Of a DNA stretch of 52,510 bases, positions 8,820-17,305 are shown in pieces (position 1 is the first letter of the stretch; each line of letters starts with the position of its first letter). The notes under the pieces are model-generated. The model saw only the letters and a list, made by a program, of their open reading frames with translations. It ran no database searches and was not told where the DNA came from. The position numbers and the translations under genes were made by a program. The stretch lies in contig CANGPS010000011.1 of NCBI GenBank assembly GCA_947456245.1, forward strand, positions 1-52,510. Direction: 5' to 3'. This stretch comes from Acidimicrobiaceae bacterium. Its GTDB lineage: Bacteria; Actinomycetota; Acidimicrobiia; Acidimicrobiales; RAAP-2.

Positions 8820-10309
8820 GCCCTCGCCGGGTCGAGGAGGCGCCGGGCGGCGGCGCGGCCCGAGGCCACGCAGGCGGGAACGCCGACGCCGCTGTAGGCG
8901 GCTCCGCACAGCTCGATCCCTCCGAGGCGATCGAGCGCGGCATCGATGCCCGACACCCGGAGCAGGTGGTTCACCTTGTACTGCGGGAGCGAGTCCGCCC
9001 AGCGCGTGACCGAGGAGGCGGAGGGCTGTGCGCCGACCTCGATCAGGGTGGCGAGCTCGTCGAGGACGGCCGCCTCGAGGGCGGCATCGTCGAGCTGGCC
9101 CGGACGGGTGTCGTCGACGCGGCCGGCGGACGCCCGGATCAGCACCGTGCCGGGGCGACCGAGGTGCGGCCACTTGCGGTCGAGGAAGGTCAGGGCGGTG
9201 GTCAAGAACCGCTGGGCCGTCCGCGGTCCGTCGGGGACCGGCGTGCCTGGCGGCACGAGGATGCCGGTGCCGTGGGAGGGGAGCACGACGGCGTCGGCGG
9301 GGAACTCGAAGGTGAGCACGGCCACCGAGGCGTACTCGGTCTGGGCGAGGAGGCTGGCCGCATCGTGGTCGTGGGGCTCGAGGAGCCGAGCGGCCACGGG
9401 AGCCGGCGTGGCGATCACCACGGCATCGGCCGGGGTCGTCGCCGCGTCGGACTCGACCCACCAGGTGTGGTCGGCCTGGCGGCGCAGGCTGGTGATCCTC
9501 CGACCCGTGACCAGGCTCACCCCGCGCCCCTCGAGCGCGTCGACGAGCTGTGTGACGACAGAGTGCATGCCTCCCTCGAGCGAGATGAACGCCGCCGGTG
9601 GGGCGCTCGGGGCGGTGGCGGGTGCCTCGTCGTCGGAGGCCGGGCCGGGGATGGGGGGAGCGGTCGAGGCCTTGAGCGCGGCCATGAGGCTCCCGCGCTG
9701 CTGGGCGGCCTCGAGCAGAGGCGGAAAGACGGCGGCCGCGCTCATCTCGGAGACCCGACCGGCCGAGATCCCCCCGATCATGGGGTCGACGAGCGTGGCG
9801 ACCACCTCGGGTCCGAGCTTGCGCTCGACCAGGCCGCCGATGGCTCGGTCGGGGAGGTGCCCTCGGGAGGCGGGCCTCGGGGCGACCACGTCGCGCAGGG
9901 CGGCGGCGAGGCCGCGGGGGCTGAGCAGGTGACTGCGGCGGAGCGAGGACCAGCTCGTGGGGATGCCCAGGCTGAGGTCGGACGGGAGGGGTCGCACCTT
10001 GCCGCGGGCGAAGACGCTGGCGCCCGAGGCGGCGATGGGCAGGATCTGGTCCGCGGCCCCGAGCTCATCGACGAGCTCGGCGAGCTCGGTGCGACGGGCG
10101 AGGACCCCGTCGGGGCCGGCGTCGACGACCCGATCGCCCACGGTGGTGGGCGCCACCTTGCCGCCCATGCGACTCGAGGCCTCGATGACGGTGACGTGCG
10201 GGCTCGACGCGTCAGGGCCCGTCGACCCCCCGGTCAGCTCCCAGGCGGCGGCCAGCCCGGCGATGCCCCCGCCGATGATCACGACCTCGGAGGGGCGTGC
10301 GCCGGTCAC
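8816..10309 (-). CDS. hemY: Protoporphyrinogen/coproporphyrinogen III oxidase (HemY/CgoX type)
   Basis: A 497-residue FAD enzyme that oxidises the porphyrinogen ring. It has an N-terminal dinucleotide-binding motif (EVVIIGGGIAGLAAAWEL), the VIEASSRMGGKV second motif, the family's DAGPDGVLARRTELAELVDELG, and the C-terminal FAD contact AYSGVGVPACVASGRAAARRLL. In actinobacteria this enzyme normally works on coproporphyrinogen III, with iron inserted by HemH and the propionates removed by ChdC; no chdC gene is in the window. The GTG start overlaps the hemH stop (GTGA) and the stop overlaps the lnt start, so translation is coupled across the operon. Confidence 0.93.
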   Translation of the reverse strand: MTGARPSEVVIIGGGIAGLAAAWELTGGSTGPDASSPHVTVIEASSRMGGKVAPTTVGDRVVDAGPDGVLARRTELAELVDELGAADQILPIAASGASVFARGKVRPLPSDLSLGIPTSWSSLRRSHLLSPRGLAAALRDVVAPRPASRGHLPDRAIGGLVERKLGPEVVATLVDPMIGGISAGRVSEMSAAAVFPPLLEAAQQRGSLMAALKASTAPPIPGPASDDEAPATAPSAPPAAFISLEGGMHSVVTQLVDALEGRGVSLVTGRRITSLRRQADHTWWVESDAATTPADAVVIATPAPVAARLLEPHDHDAASLLAQTEYASVAVLTFEFPADAVVLPSHGTGILVPPGTPVPDGPRTAQRFLTTALTFLDRKWPHLGRPGTVLIRASAGRVDDTRPGQLDDAALEAAVLDELATLIEVGAQPSASSVTRWADSLPQYKVNHLLRVSGIDAALDRLGGIELCGAAYSGVGVPACVASGRAAARRLLDPARA

Positions 10310-11223
10310 GCCGAGGTGGCTCCGACGACGGCATCGGCGAGGACGGCGATGAAGTCCGGATCATCGTTGAGCGAGGCGGTGCGGGTGAGGTGGACCCCGG
10401 ACTCCTGCGCCACGCGGGCGGCGTCGATGTCCACGTCGTAGAGCACCTCGAGGTGGTCGGCGACGAAGCCGACCGGGCAGACCACCACGGCGGTGATCCC
10501 ACGAGCCGGCAGCTCGGCGACGTGCTCGAGGATGTCGGGGCCCAGCCACGGCTCCGGGGTCCGCCCGGCGCTCTGCCATCCGACCTCGAATCGGTCGATG
10601 CCGGCGGCCTCGGCGATCTGGGCGGCGGAGTCGGCGAGCTGGTCAGGGTAGGGGTCGCCCGCTTCGACGATCCTGGCTGGGAGGGAGTGGGCGGTGACGA
10701 GCAGCAGCGCTCCGGCCCGCTCGTCCTCGGGCAGCCGGCTGACGGCCTCGGTGACGCGTCGGCCCTGGAGCTGGGCGAACCCGTCGACGTCGTACCAGTG
10801 CAGGATGGGGTGGAAGGCGACGTCGTCGCCGAGGGCGGCGGCGGCCCGGGTCATGTACTCGACCGACCCCATCGAGGCCTGGTGCGGGGTCAGCACGATC
10901 CCGACCACCTCGTCGATCCCGTCACGGCGGAACGCGGCGGCGGTCGCCTCGATGCTCGGCTCCGTGTACTTGGAGCCGAACCGCACGTCGTAGCGACCCG
11001 GGGCGAGCTGATCGAGGCGGTCGGCGAGGCCGGCGACCTGCGCCGCGGTGCGCTCGGCGAGCGGGGAGATCCCTCCGATGGCGTCATAGCGACGGACGAG
11101 GTCGTCGAGCTGCTCGGGCGTCGGCGGCCGGCCGTGCCGGATGCGCGTGTAGTACGGCTCGACCTCTTCCCTGCTGCCCGGGGTGCCGTAGGCCATCACG
11201 AGGACTCCGATGGTGCTGCTCAT
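10306..11223 (-). CDS. hemH: Ferrochelatase (coproporphyrin-type, HemH/CpfC)
   Basis: A 305-residue enzyme inserting Fe2+ into the porphyrin. MAYGTPGSREEVEPYY begins the family fold, the catalytic His is in LLVTAHSLPARI, and the metal-site Glu is in PVGFVADHLEVLYDVD. Only one Cys is evident (VVCPVG), so the [2Fe-2S] cluster of many actinobacterial ferrochelatases appears absent. The ATG overlaps the hemE stop (ATGA). Neighbours hemE and hemY place it in one pathway operon. Confidence 0.94.
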   Translation of the reverse strand: MSSTIGVLVMAYGTPGSREEVEPYYTRIRHGRPPTPEQLDDLVRRYDAIGGISPLAERTAAQVAGLADRLDQLAPGRYDVRFGSKYTEPSIEATAAAFRRDGIDEVVGIVLTPHQASMGSVEYMTRAAAALGDDVAFHPILHWYDVDGFAQLQGRRVTEAVSRLPEDERAGALLLVTAHSLPARIVEAGDPYPDQLADSAAQIAEAAGIDRFEVGWQSAGRTPEPWLGPDILEHVAELPARGITAVVVCPVGFVADHLEVLYDVDIDAARVAQESGVHLTRTASLNDDPDFIAVLADAVVGATSA

Positions 11224-12287
11224 GTGTGCATCCCTTCCGCGCGGAGGCTGAGGCCCTCTTCGTGGACCATGGTGACGATCGCCTCGAGGACGGCGGGGTC
11301 GGTCTCGGGCAGGACGCCGTGGCCGAGGTTGAAGATGTGCCCTGGTGCGGCGGATCCCCGTCGCAGCACGTCACGGGCCTCCCCGAGGGCCAGCTCGGTG
11401 CCGGCGAGGACGATGGCCGGGTCGAGGTTCCCCTGGACGGGCAGGCCGGTCACCCGGGTGGCGGCGACGTCGAGCGGGACCCTCCAGTCGATGCCGATCA
11501 CGTCGGCGCCGGAGGTGGCCATCAGGCTGAGCAGCTCGCCGGTCCCCACGCCGAAGAGGATCCTCGGCACGCCGAGGTCGCCGAGGGCGGCGAAGACCTT
11601 CTGGGTCGCCGGCAGGGCGAAGCGCTGATACTCCTTCGGGCTGAGCGATCCCGCCCAGGAGTCGAAGAGCTGCACGGCCTGGGCGCCGGCGGCGACCTGG
11701 GCGCTCGTGAAGGCGATCGCCATATCGGCGAGCCGGTCGACGAGCTGGGCCCACAGGTCCGGCTCGGCGTGCATCAGCGCCTTGACCTTGGCGAAGGTGC
11801 GCGACGGGCCGCCCTCGACGAGGTAGCTGGCGACCGTGAAGGGCGCGCCGGCGAAGCCGAGCAGGGGCGTGACTGCCGGGTCGAGCTCGGCGGCGAGGAT
11901 CCTGACCGTCTCGATGACATAGGGGATGTCGACCTCCGGCTCGAGGGGCCGGAGCCGGTCGAGGTCTGCGGCGGAGCTGAACGGGCGATCGGCCACGGGT
12001 CCACGGCCGGGGACGACGTCGATGCCGAACCCGATGGCGTGCACGGGGACCACGATGTCGCTGAACAGGACGGCGGCGTCGACGCCATAGCGCCGGACGG
12101 GCTGCAGGGTCACCTCAGCGGCCACCTCGGGCTGGGCGATGGCCTCGAGGATCGACCCCGTCCCGCGTGCCGCCCGGTACTCGGGGAGGGAGCGGCCTGC
12201 CTGGCGCTGGAACCAGATGGGGGCCCGAGACGGCTCCTCACCTCGACAGGCGGCCAGGAAGGGGCTGAGGTCAGGGGCAGCGGCCAT
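11220..12287 (-). CDS. hemE: Uroporphyrinogen decarboxylase
   Basis: A 355-residue enzyme converting uroporphyrinogen III to coproporphyrinogen III. The hallmarks are FQRQAGRSLPEYR near the N-terminus, the catalytic Asp in VLFSDIVVP, GFAGAPFTVASYLVEGG, the active-site Tyr region, QLFDSWAGSLSPKEYQRF, and NLGHGVLPETDP near the end. ATG at 12287 is chosen because the conserved region begins just after it and a TACGAT -10 lies 8 bases upstream, which predicts a leaderless mRNA. It is the first gene of hemE-hemH-hemY-lnt. Confidence 0.96.
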   Translation of the reverse strand: MAAAPDLSPFLAACRGEEPSRAPIWFQRQAGRSLPEYRAARGTGSILEAIAQPEVAAEVTLQPVRRYGVDAAVLFSDIVVPVHAIGFGIDVVPGRGPVADRPFSSAADLDRLRPLEPEVDIPYVIETVRILAAELDPAVTPLLGFAGAPFTVASYLVEGGPSRTFAKVKALMHAEPDLWAQLVDRLADMAIAFTSAQVAAGAQAVQLFDSWAGSLSPKEYQRFALPATQKVFAALGDLGVPRILFGVGTGELLSLMATSGADVIGIDWRVPLDVAATRVTGLPVQGNLDPAIVLAGTELALGEARDVLRRGSAAPGHIFNLGHGVLPETDPAVLEAIVTMVHEEGLSLRAEGMHT

Positions 12288-12295
12288 GGGCTCCC

Positions 12296-12301
12296 ATCGT
12301 A
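12296..12301 (-). promoter_or_regulatory. -10 element TACGAT of the hem operon, leaderless start
   Basis: On the minus strand, TACGAT ends 8 bases before the hemE ATG. It lies 54 bases from the divergent TAGGAT of the helicase gene, so the two promoters sit back to back. No -35 box is seen. Confidence 0.55.
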
Positions 12302-12355
12302 GGGCGAGGCTCGCCCGGGCCTCCGTGACCCTGAGCGCTCGGGGCGGGCCGGCAG

Positions 12356-12361
12356 TAGGAT
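12356..12361 (+). promoter_or_regulatory. -10 element TAGGAT of the helicase gene
   Basis: TAGGAT lies 38 bases before the ATG at 12400, giving a short leader of about 30 bases containing a purine-rich stretch (GGGGCGAG). Its sequence is identical to the leaderless -10 elements at 6758 and 44128. Confidence 0.45.
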
Positions 12362-12399
12362 TGACCGTTCCCCCTGCGGGGCGAGACGTGGAGTTGCCC

Positions 12400-14697
12400 A
12401 TGGGCGAGAGTCGTGAGATCCGAGAGGAGCAGGCCTTCTTGGACCGCGCCTACGCCTCGCTCGAGGTCATGCGCGACGAGGCCAGGGCCGTCCTCGACGG
12501 GGTGATGGACACCGGCCGTGGTGGGACCTTCCAGTCGCGCACCGAGCGCGACATCGTGGTCCGCTCGAGCCTGGCGCGCCTCGAGCACCTCGACGTGGGG
12601 GATCAGGCGCTGACCTTCGGCCGCATCGACGTCGCCCGCCCTGAGGGCGGCGAGCCGGAGATCTTCCACATCGGTCGGCTCGCCGTGTCGGATGCCAACC
12701 TCGAGCCGCTCATCGTGGACTGGCGGGCACCCGTGGCCGAGCCGTTCTACCGGGCGACCGGGCTCGATCCCCAGGGGCTCGTCCGTCGTCGACACCTCGC
12801 CGTGGCCAAGCGCACGGTCCTCGGGGTCGAGGATGAGTTCTTCGCCGGAGCGGACGCCGAGCGCAGGACCTCGCATCCCACCGTCGGCGGGGAGGGCGAG
12901 GGCCTCGAGGACGTGGGGTTCGCGCTGGGCGGCCCCGGTGCCCTGCTGGCGGCGCTGGGCCGGGCCCGCACCGGCCAGATGGGCGACATCATCGGGACGA
13001 TCCAGAAGGAGCAGGACGAGATCATCCGGGCCGGCCTCTCGGGGATCCTCGTCGTCCAGGGCGGCCCGGGGACGGGGAAGACCGCGGTGGCGCTGCACCG
13101 GGCGGCCTACCTGCTCTACACCCACCGCTTCCCCCTGGAGCGCCAGGGCGTCCTGATGGTCGGCCCGAACCCGCTCTTCCTCCGGTACATCGAGCAGGTG
13201 CTGCCGTCGCTCGGCGAGACCGGTGTGACCCTGTCGACGATCTCCGGCCTCGTCCCTCAGATCCGGGTGACCAGTCGGGACGCACCACCCACCGACCGGC
13301 TCAAGGGCGATCCTCGGATGGTGCGCTTCATCGCCCGGGCAGTCGCCACGCGCGAGCGCGCCCTTCCCGACGACGTGCTGATCCCGCTCGGCGCCTCGAC
13401 GCTGCGGATCTCGAGGGCGACTTCGGAGGAGATCACGCGGCGGATCCGTCGGCGGTCCGGCACGCACAACGCCCGGCGCCGGCTCGTCGAGTCCGAGGTC
13501 GTCGCCGACCTCGCCGCCCAGTACCGCTCTCGTCGGGGGTCCGAGCTCAGCGACGAGGAGTTCGACCTCAGGGACTTCACGTCGCAGCTGCGAAAGGTCC
13601 CGGAGTTCTCGACGGCCATGCGACGGATGTGGCCGCGCCTCTCGCCCCACGAGCTGCTCCACGACCTGTTCGGGGCGCTCCCGCTGATCCGAGCCGCCGG
13701 GCGCGACCTGCTCAGCGAGGACGAGTGCCGCCTGCTCGAGCGCCCTCGGTCGATGCGGCTCGAGGACGTGGCGTGGACCACCGGCGACGCCGCGCTCGTC
13801 GACGAGGCGGCAGCCCTGCTCGGCCCCCGTCGGACCAACAAGCCGAACCGCCGCACGGAGCGATCAGAGGGCGGGTGGCCGGCCGGACTCGACGGGGCGG
13901 AGCCCACCCCACACGACCGTCCCGGCGACGAGCTCGTGGCCTACGGGCACATCGTGGTCGACGAGATCCAGGACCTCTCCCCGATGCAGCTCAGGACGCT
14001 GGCACGCCGGTCGCTGGCTGGCTCGATGACCCTGGTGGGGGACATCGCCCAGGCGTCGGGCCCATGGGCCCCGGAGTCGTGGGACCAGATCCTCGAGCAC
14101 CTCTCCCCTCGACGGCCGGCGCACGAGGTCGAGCTCACGGTCAGCTATCGGACCCCCGCTGAGGTGATCGACGCAGCCCGCCCGGTGCTGGCCGCGGCCC
14201 GAGTCGGCCTCGAGGCACCGATCCCCGTGCGGCGGGCCGGTGCGGTGCCGGTCATCGAGACCGTTGGGGCTGACGACCTGCTCGATGCGGTGGTGGCCGG
14301 GGTGATGGCTGAGATCGCCGAGGTGGGCCCGGGACACGTCGCCGTCCTTGCTCCGGGTCTGCTGCTCGGGCCGGTCGATGCGGCGCTCCGCTCCGCAGGG
14401 CTCACCCCGACCCACCCGATGGAGGCAGGGGGACCGGGCCTGGCGTCTCCGCTGGTGCTGCTCGACGTGACCGAGGCCAACGGGCTCGAGTTCGACGCCA
14501 CCGTCGTGGTCGAGCCCGTACTCGTGGCGCAGGCCGGGGCCGAGGTCGTCTCGAGTCGGGGGCTGCGGGCGCTCTACGTGGCGATGACCCGCCCGACGCG
14601 CCGCCTCCGCCTGGTGGGCACGAGGACTATGCCCCCGCTCGAGGACGCGTCGCGGGTCTCGGCGATGATCGCGTCCGGCGTACTCGACGGCCGCTAG
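12400..14697 (+). CDS. HelD-like UvrD/Rep-family helicase (RNA polymerase recycling)
   Basis: A 765-residue superfamily 1 ATPase. The N-terminal coiled coil (EIREEQAFLDRAYASLEVMRDEAR) leads into the HelD-specific FQSRTERDIVVRSSLARLEHL and LIVDWRAPVAEPFYRAT. Walker A is GGPGTGKT at 221-228, Walker B VVDEIQDLSPMQL at about residue 520, and the C-terminal ATPase motifs are LTVSYRTPAEVIDAA and LRALYVAMTRPTRRL. Actinobacterial HelD proteins remove stalled RNA polymerase from DNA and some (HelR) protect against rifampicin; that role here is inference. ATG 12400 is preferred; in-frame GTG 12388 and TTG 12394 are alternatives. The gene is divergent from hemE. Confidence 0.88.
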   Translation: MGESREIREEQAFLDRAYASLEVMRDEARAVLDGVMDTGRGGTFQSRTERDIVVRSSLARLEHLDVGDQALTFGRIDVARPEGGEPEIFHIGRLAVSDANLEPLIVDWRAPVAEPFYRATGLDPQGLVRRRHLAVAKRTVLGVEDEFFAGADAERRTSHPTVGGEGEGLEDVGFALGGPGALLAALGRARTGQMGDIIGTIQKEQDEIIRAGLSGILVVQGGPGTGKTAVALHRAAYLLYTHRFPLERQGVLMVGPNPLFLRYIEQVLPSLGETGVTLSTISGLVPQIRVTSRDAPPTDRLKGDPRMVRFIARAVATRERALPDDVLIPLGASTLRISRATSEEITRRIRRRSGTHNARRRLVESEVVADLAAQYRSRRGSELSDEEFDLRDFTSQLRKVPEFSTAMRRMWPRLSPHELLHDLFGALPLIRAAGRDLLSEDECRLLERPRSMRLEDVAWTTGDAALVDEAAALLGPRRTNKPNRRTERSEGGWPAGLDGAEPTPHDRPGDELVAYGHIVVDEIQDLSPMQLRTLARRSLAGSMTLVGDIAQASGPWAPESWDQILEHLSPRRPAHEVELTVSYRTPAEVIDAARPVLAAARVGLEAPIPVRRAGAVPVIETVGADDLLDAVVAGVMAEIAEVGPGHVAVLAPGLLLGPVDAALRSAGLTPTHPMEAGGPGLASPLVLLDVTEANGLEFDATVVVEPVLVAQAGAEVVSSRGLRALYVAMTRPTRRLRLVGTRTMPPLEDASRVSAMIASGVLDGR

Positions 14698-14736
14698 TTT
14701 GGCATTCGACCGCTCTCTTGGACTAGGAAAGACCCC

Positions 14737-15333
14737 GTGACAAACACCGTGTCTGCAGCCCCTCCTGCACCACGCCAGAAGATCGTGCACGATCGACCGC
14801 CGATGCTGGCGATCGGCATCATGATCTGGCTCGGTTCAGAGTTGATGTTCTTCTCGGGCCTCTTCGCCGCCCTGTTCACGATCCGTGCGCACCTCGCCTC
14901 GTGGCCGCCGGCCGGCACCGAGCTCGACACCGTCCAGGCGGGCATCTTCACCATCATCCTCGTCGCCTCGTCCGGGACGATGTGGCGGGCGGTGTGGCTC
15001 GAGGAGCACGGCGAGCGCCGCAAGGCCCGCCACTGGATCTACATCTCGATCATCATGGGCACGATGTTCGTGGGCAACCAGGTCTACGAGTGGATCAACC
15101 TGACCACCCGCTGGTACACCAACTCCTACGGATCGGTCTTCTACATCACCACCGGCCTCCACGGCCTCCACGTGTTCATCGGCCTCCTGGCCATGGCCCT
15201 GCTGCTCGGCCGCATGCGCGGCAAGGGCGGTGACCCCGGCGAGCTCGCCGCGGTCCAGGGCGTGTCGTACTACTGGCACTTCGTCGACGTCGTCTGGGTC
15301 GGGCTCTACGCCTGCCTCTTCCTCCTCAAGTGA
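14737..15333 (+). CDS. ctaE: Cytochrome c oxidase subunit III
   Basis: A 198-residue, five-helix subunit III of the aa3 oxidase, the short form lacking the first two helices of the mitochondrial protein. Signatures are WLGSELMFFSGLFAALF, TTGLHGLHVFIGLLAMALLLGRM and SYYWHFVDVVWVGLY. The GTG start is supported by AGGAAAG (14725-14731), five bases upstream. It heads ctaE-qcrC-qcrA-qcrB, the usual actinobacterial arrangement in which complexes III and IV form one supercomplex. The stop overlaps the qcrC start (GTGA). Confidence 0.96.
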   Translation: MTNTVSAAPPAPRQKIVHDRPPMLAIGIMIWLGSELMFFSGLFAALFTIRAHLASWPPAGTELDTVQAGIFTIILVASSGTMWRAVWLEEHGERRKARHWIYISIIMGTMFVGNQVYEWINLTTRWYTNSYGSVFYITTGLHGLHVFIGLLAMALLLGRMRGKGGDPGELAAVQGVSYYWHFVDVVWVGLYACLFLLK

Positions 15334-16367
15334 GCACCATGACCAACACCTCGTCCCTCCGACGCCTGGTCCTCCCGGTCCTCGTCCTGATGCTGGCCGC
15401 CCTCTCTGGGCTGGTCCTCTTCACGGGCGGTTCCTCGGGTGCGGCCGACACGACGACCACCACGGACGTGGTCGCCGCCGACACCGTGGCCGAGGCCAAC
15501 GCCCAGGCGCTGATCTCACCGGCCCCGGTGATCTCGCCGGCCCCCGACTCGAAGAGCAGCACGACGTCGAAGTCGCCGAAGGTGGCCTACCAGACCACGG
15601 TGAAGAACGCCGGCACGCCCAACTCGAGCGTCCGGGTGTTCCGCGACGGCAACCTCGTGGGCTACGGCAACCGGGACATCAGCTACTGGACGCCGAACAA
15701 GAAGCTGGCCCCCTTCGGCGAGGCGCTCTACCAGCAGAACTGCGCCAGCTGCCACGGCAACAACGCTGATGGCGTCCCGGCCGACGGCACGCCCGGGGCC
15801 TTCCCGAACCTGCGGGGCCTCGGACCGGCGACGATCGACTTCTGGATCGAGTCCGGCCGGATGCCGGCCGCCAACCCCCGCGAGGTCCAGGCCATCCGCA
15901 AGAACCCGCGGCTGACCCACACGCAGGCCCTCGCCGTCGTCGCCTACGTGAACTCGCTCTCTCCGGCCACCCCGTACATCCCCCGGGTCAACCGGCTGGC
16001 CAGCTCGGACACCTCTGACGGGTTCGCCCTGTTCGCCCTGAACTGCGCGGCCTGCCACACCATCACCGGTGGCGGTGACGCCCTGGCGGACAACACCTAC
16101 GCCCCGAGCCTGCGCAACATCCCGGCGACGCAGGTGGCCGAGGCCATCCGGACCGGACCGGGCAACATGCCGCGGTTCACCGGCAACCTGACCGACGCCC
16201 AGGTGCGCAACATCGTGGGCTACGTCTCCATCAACATCCAGCACCCCGTCAACCCCGGTGGCTTCGGCCTCGGTGGTCTCGGGCCGGTGGCTGAGGGCTT
16301 CATCGCCCTCCTCCTCGGCGTCGGCGTGCTGGCCCTGGTCGGCTTCTGGATCGGAGACCGCACGTGA
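15330..16367 (+). CDS. qcrC: Dihaem cytochrome c subunit of the bcc complex
   Basis: A 345-residue membrane-anchored dihaem cytochrome that carries electrons straight from the bc1 part to the aa3 oxidase, replacing a soluble cytochrome c. It has an N-terminal signal/anchor helix (~12-32), a Thr/Ser/Pro-rich linker to ~100, haem 1 at Cys138-Cys141-His142 (CASCH), haem 2 at Cys239-Cys242-His243 (CAACH), likely axial Met residues in ESGRMPA and GNMPRF, and a C-terminal helix (~318-340). The linker is longer than I would expect for the family. GTG start overlaps the ctaE stop and the end overlaps qcrA. Confidence 0.96.
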   Translation: MSTMTNTSSLRRLVLPVLVLMLAALSGLVLFTGGSSGAADTTTTTDVVAADTVAEANAQALISPAPVISPAPDSKSSTTSKSPKVAYQTTVKNAGTPNSSVRVFRDGNLVGYGNRDISYWTPNKKLAPFGEALYQQNCASCHGNNADGVPADGTPGAFPNLRGLGPATIDFWIESGRMPAANPREVQAIRKNPRLTHTQALAVVAYVNSLSPATPYIPRVNRLASSDTSDGFALFALNCAACHTITGGGDALADNTYAPSLRNIPATQVAEAIRTGPGNMPRFTGNLTDAQVRNIVGYVSINIQHPVNPGGFGLGGLGPVAEGFIALLLGVGVLALVGFWIGDRT

Positions 16368-17305
16368 GCAGCACCCACGACGAGCAGCGGACGCCCGTTG
16401 CCATCACCACGGCGACGGCGGACGACCCGCACATGCAGCCGCTGGCCCGGAACCCTGAGCGCACGGAGCGCATCATCGCCCTGATGATGCTGCTCGGCCT
16501 CGTCGGGTTCATCGGGTTCGGCGTCGCCTACTGGTACAACGCGGACGCCTGGGTCTACGGCGCCACGATCGGCACCGGAGCCGTGCTCCTCGGTGCCGGC
16601 ATCACGGCATGGGGCAAGTACCTCATGCCCAAGGGTCCCTTCGTCGAGGAGCGCCACGACCTCGCCGGCACCTCGGAGGAGCGTGAGGCCTTCGACGCCG
16701 CCGTCGTCCAGCGTGGTGGCGGCATCCTCGGCCGTCGCAAGCTCCTGCTCGGCACCGCCGGCGCCGGCCTCGGCGTCTTCGGCGTCGTCAGCCTCTTCCC
16801 CCTCATCCGCTCGCTCGGCCCGCTCCCGGGCAAGACGCTGACGGAGACGGACTGGAAGAAGGGCAGCTACCTCGTCGACCAGACCGGCCGTCCGATCAAG
16901 ACCTCCGACATCGCCGTCGGTGGCGTGGTCACCGTCTTCCCGAAGGGCTACCAGGACACGGAGAACGGCCAGGCGGTCGACCAGACCATCCTGATCCGCC
17001 TCACCACCACCGACTTCACGACCCGCAAGGGCCGGGAGAACTGGTCGCCGGCCGGCTACGTGGCCTACTCGAAGCTCTGTACGCACCTCGGGTGCCCGGT
17101 GGGCCTCTACGAGCAGCAGCTCCAGCTGCTCGTCTGCCCCTGCCACCAGTCGATGTTCAACGTCGCCGACGGTGGCTACCCGACCTTCGGCCCGGCCCCC
17201 CGCCCGCTGCCGCAGCTGCCGCTCTACGTGGACGGCCGTGGCTACCTTCGTGCACGCGCTGGCTTCGACCAGCCTGTCGGCCCCGGCTACTGGGAGCGCT
17301 CATGA
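16364..17305 (+). CDS. qcrA: Rieske iron-sulfur subunit of the bcc complex
   Basis: A 313-residue Rieske protein with three predicted helices (~37-56, 63-82, 127-147), typical of actinobacteria. The third is preceded by a twin-arginine segment (GRRKLLLGTAGAG, 123-135), indicating Tat-dependent translocation of the folded domain. Cluster ligands are Cys239/His241 and Cys258/His261, with a disulfide likely between Cys244 and Cys260 (CTHLGC and CPCHQS). GTG start and ATGA end are both overlapped with neighbours. A tatA gene lies about 7 kb away in the same window. Confidence 0.96.
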   Translation: MSSTHDEQRTPVAITTATADDPHMQPLARNPERTERIIALMMLLGLVGFIGFGVAYWYNADAWVYGATIGTGAVLLGAGITAWGKYLMPKGPFVEERHDLAGTSEEREAFDAAVVQRGGGILGRRKLLLGTAGAGLGVFGVVSLFPLIRSLGPLPGKTLTETDWKKGSYLVDQTGRPIKTSDIAVGGVVTVFPKGYQDTENGQAVDQTILIRLTTTDFTTRKGRENWSPAGYVAYSKLCTHLGCPVGLYEQQLQLLVCPCHQSMFNVADGGYPTFGPAPRPLPQLPLYVDGRGYLRARAGFDQPVGPGYWERS

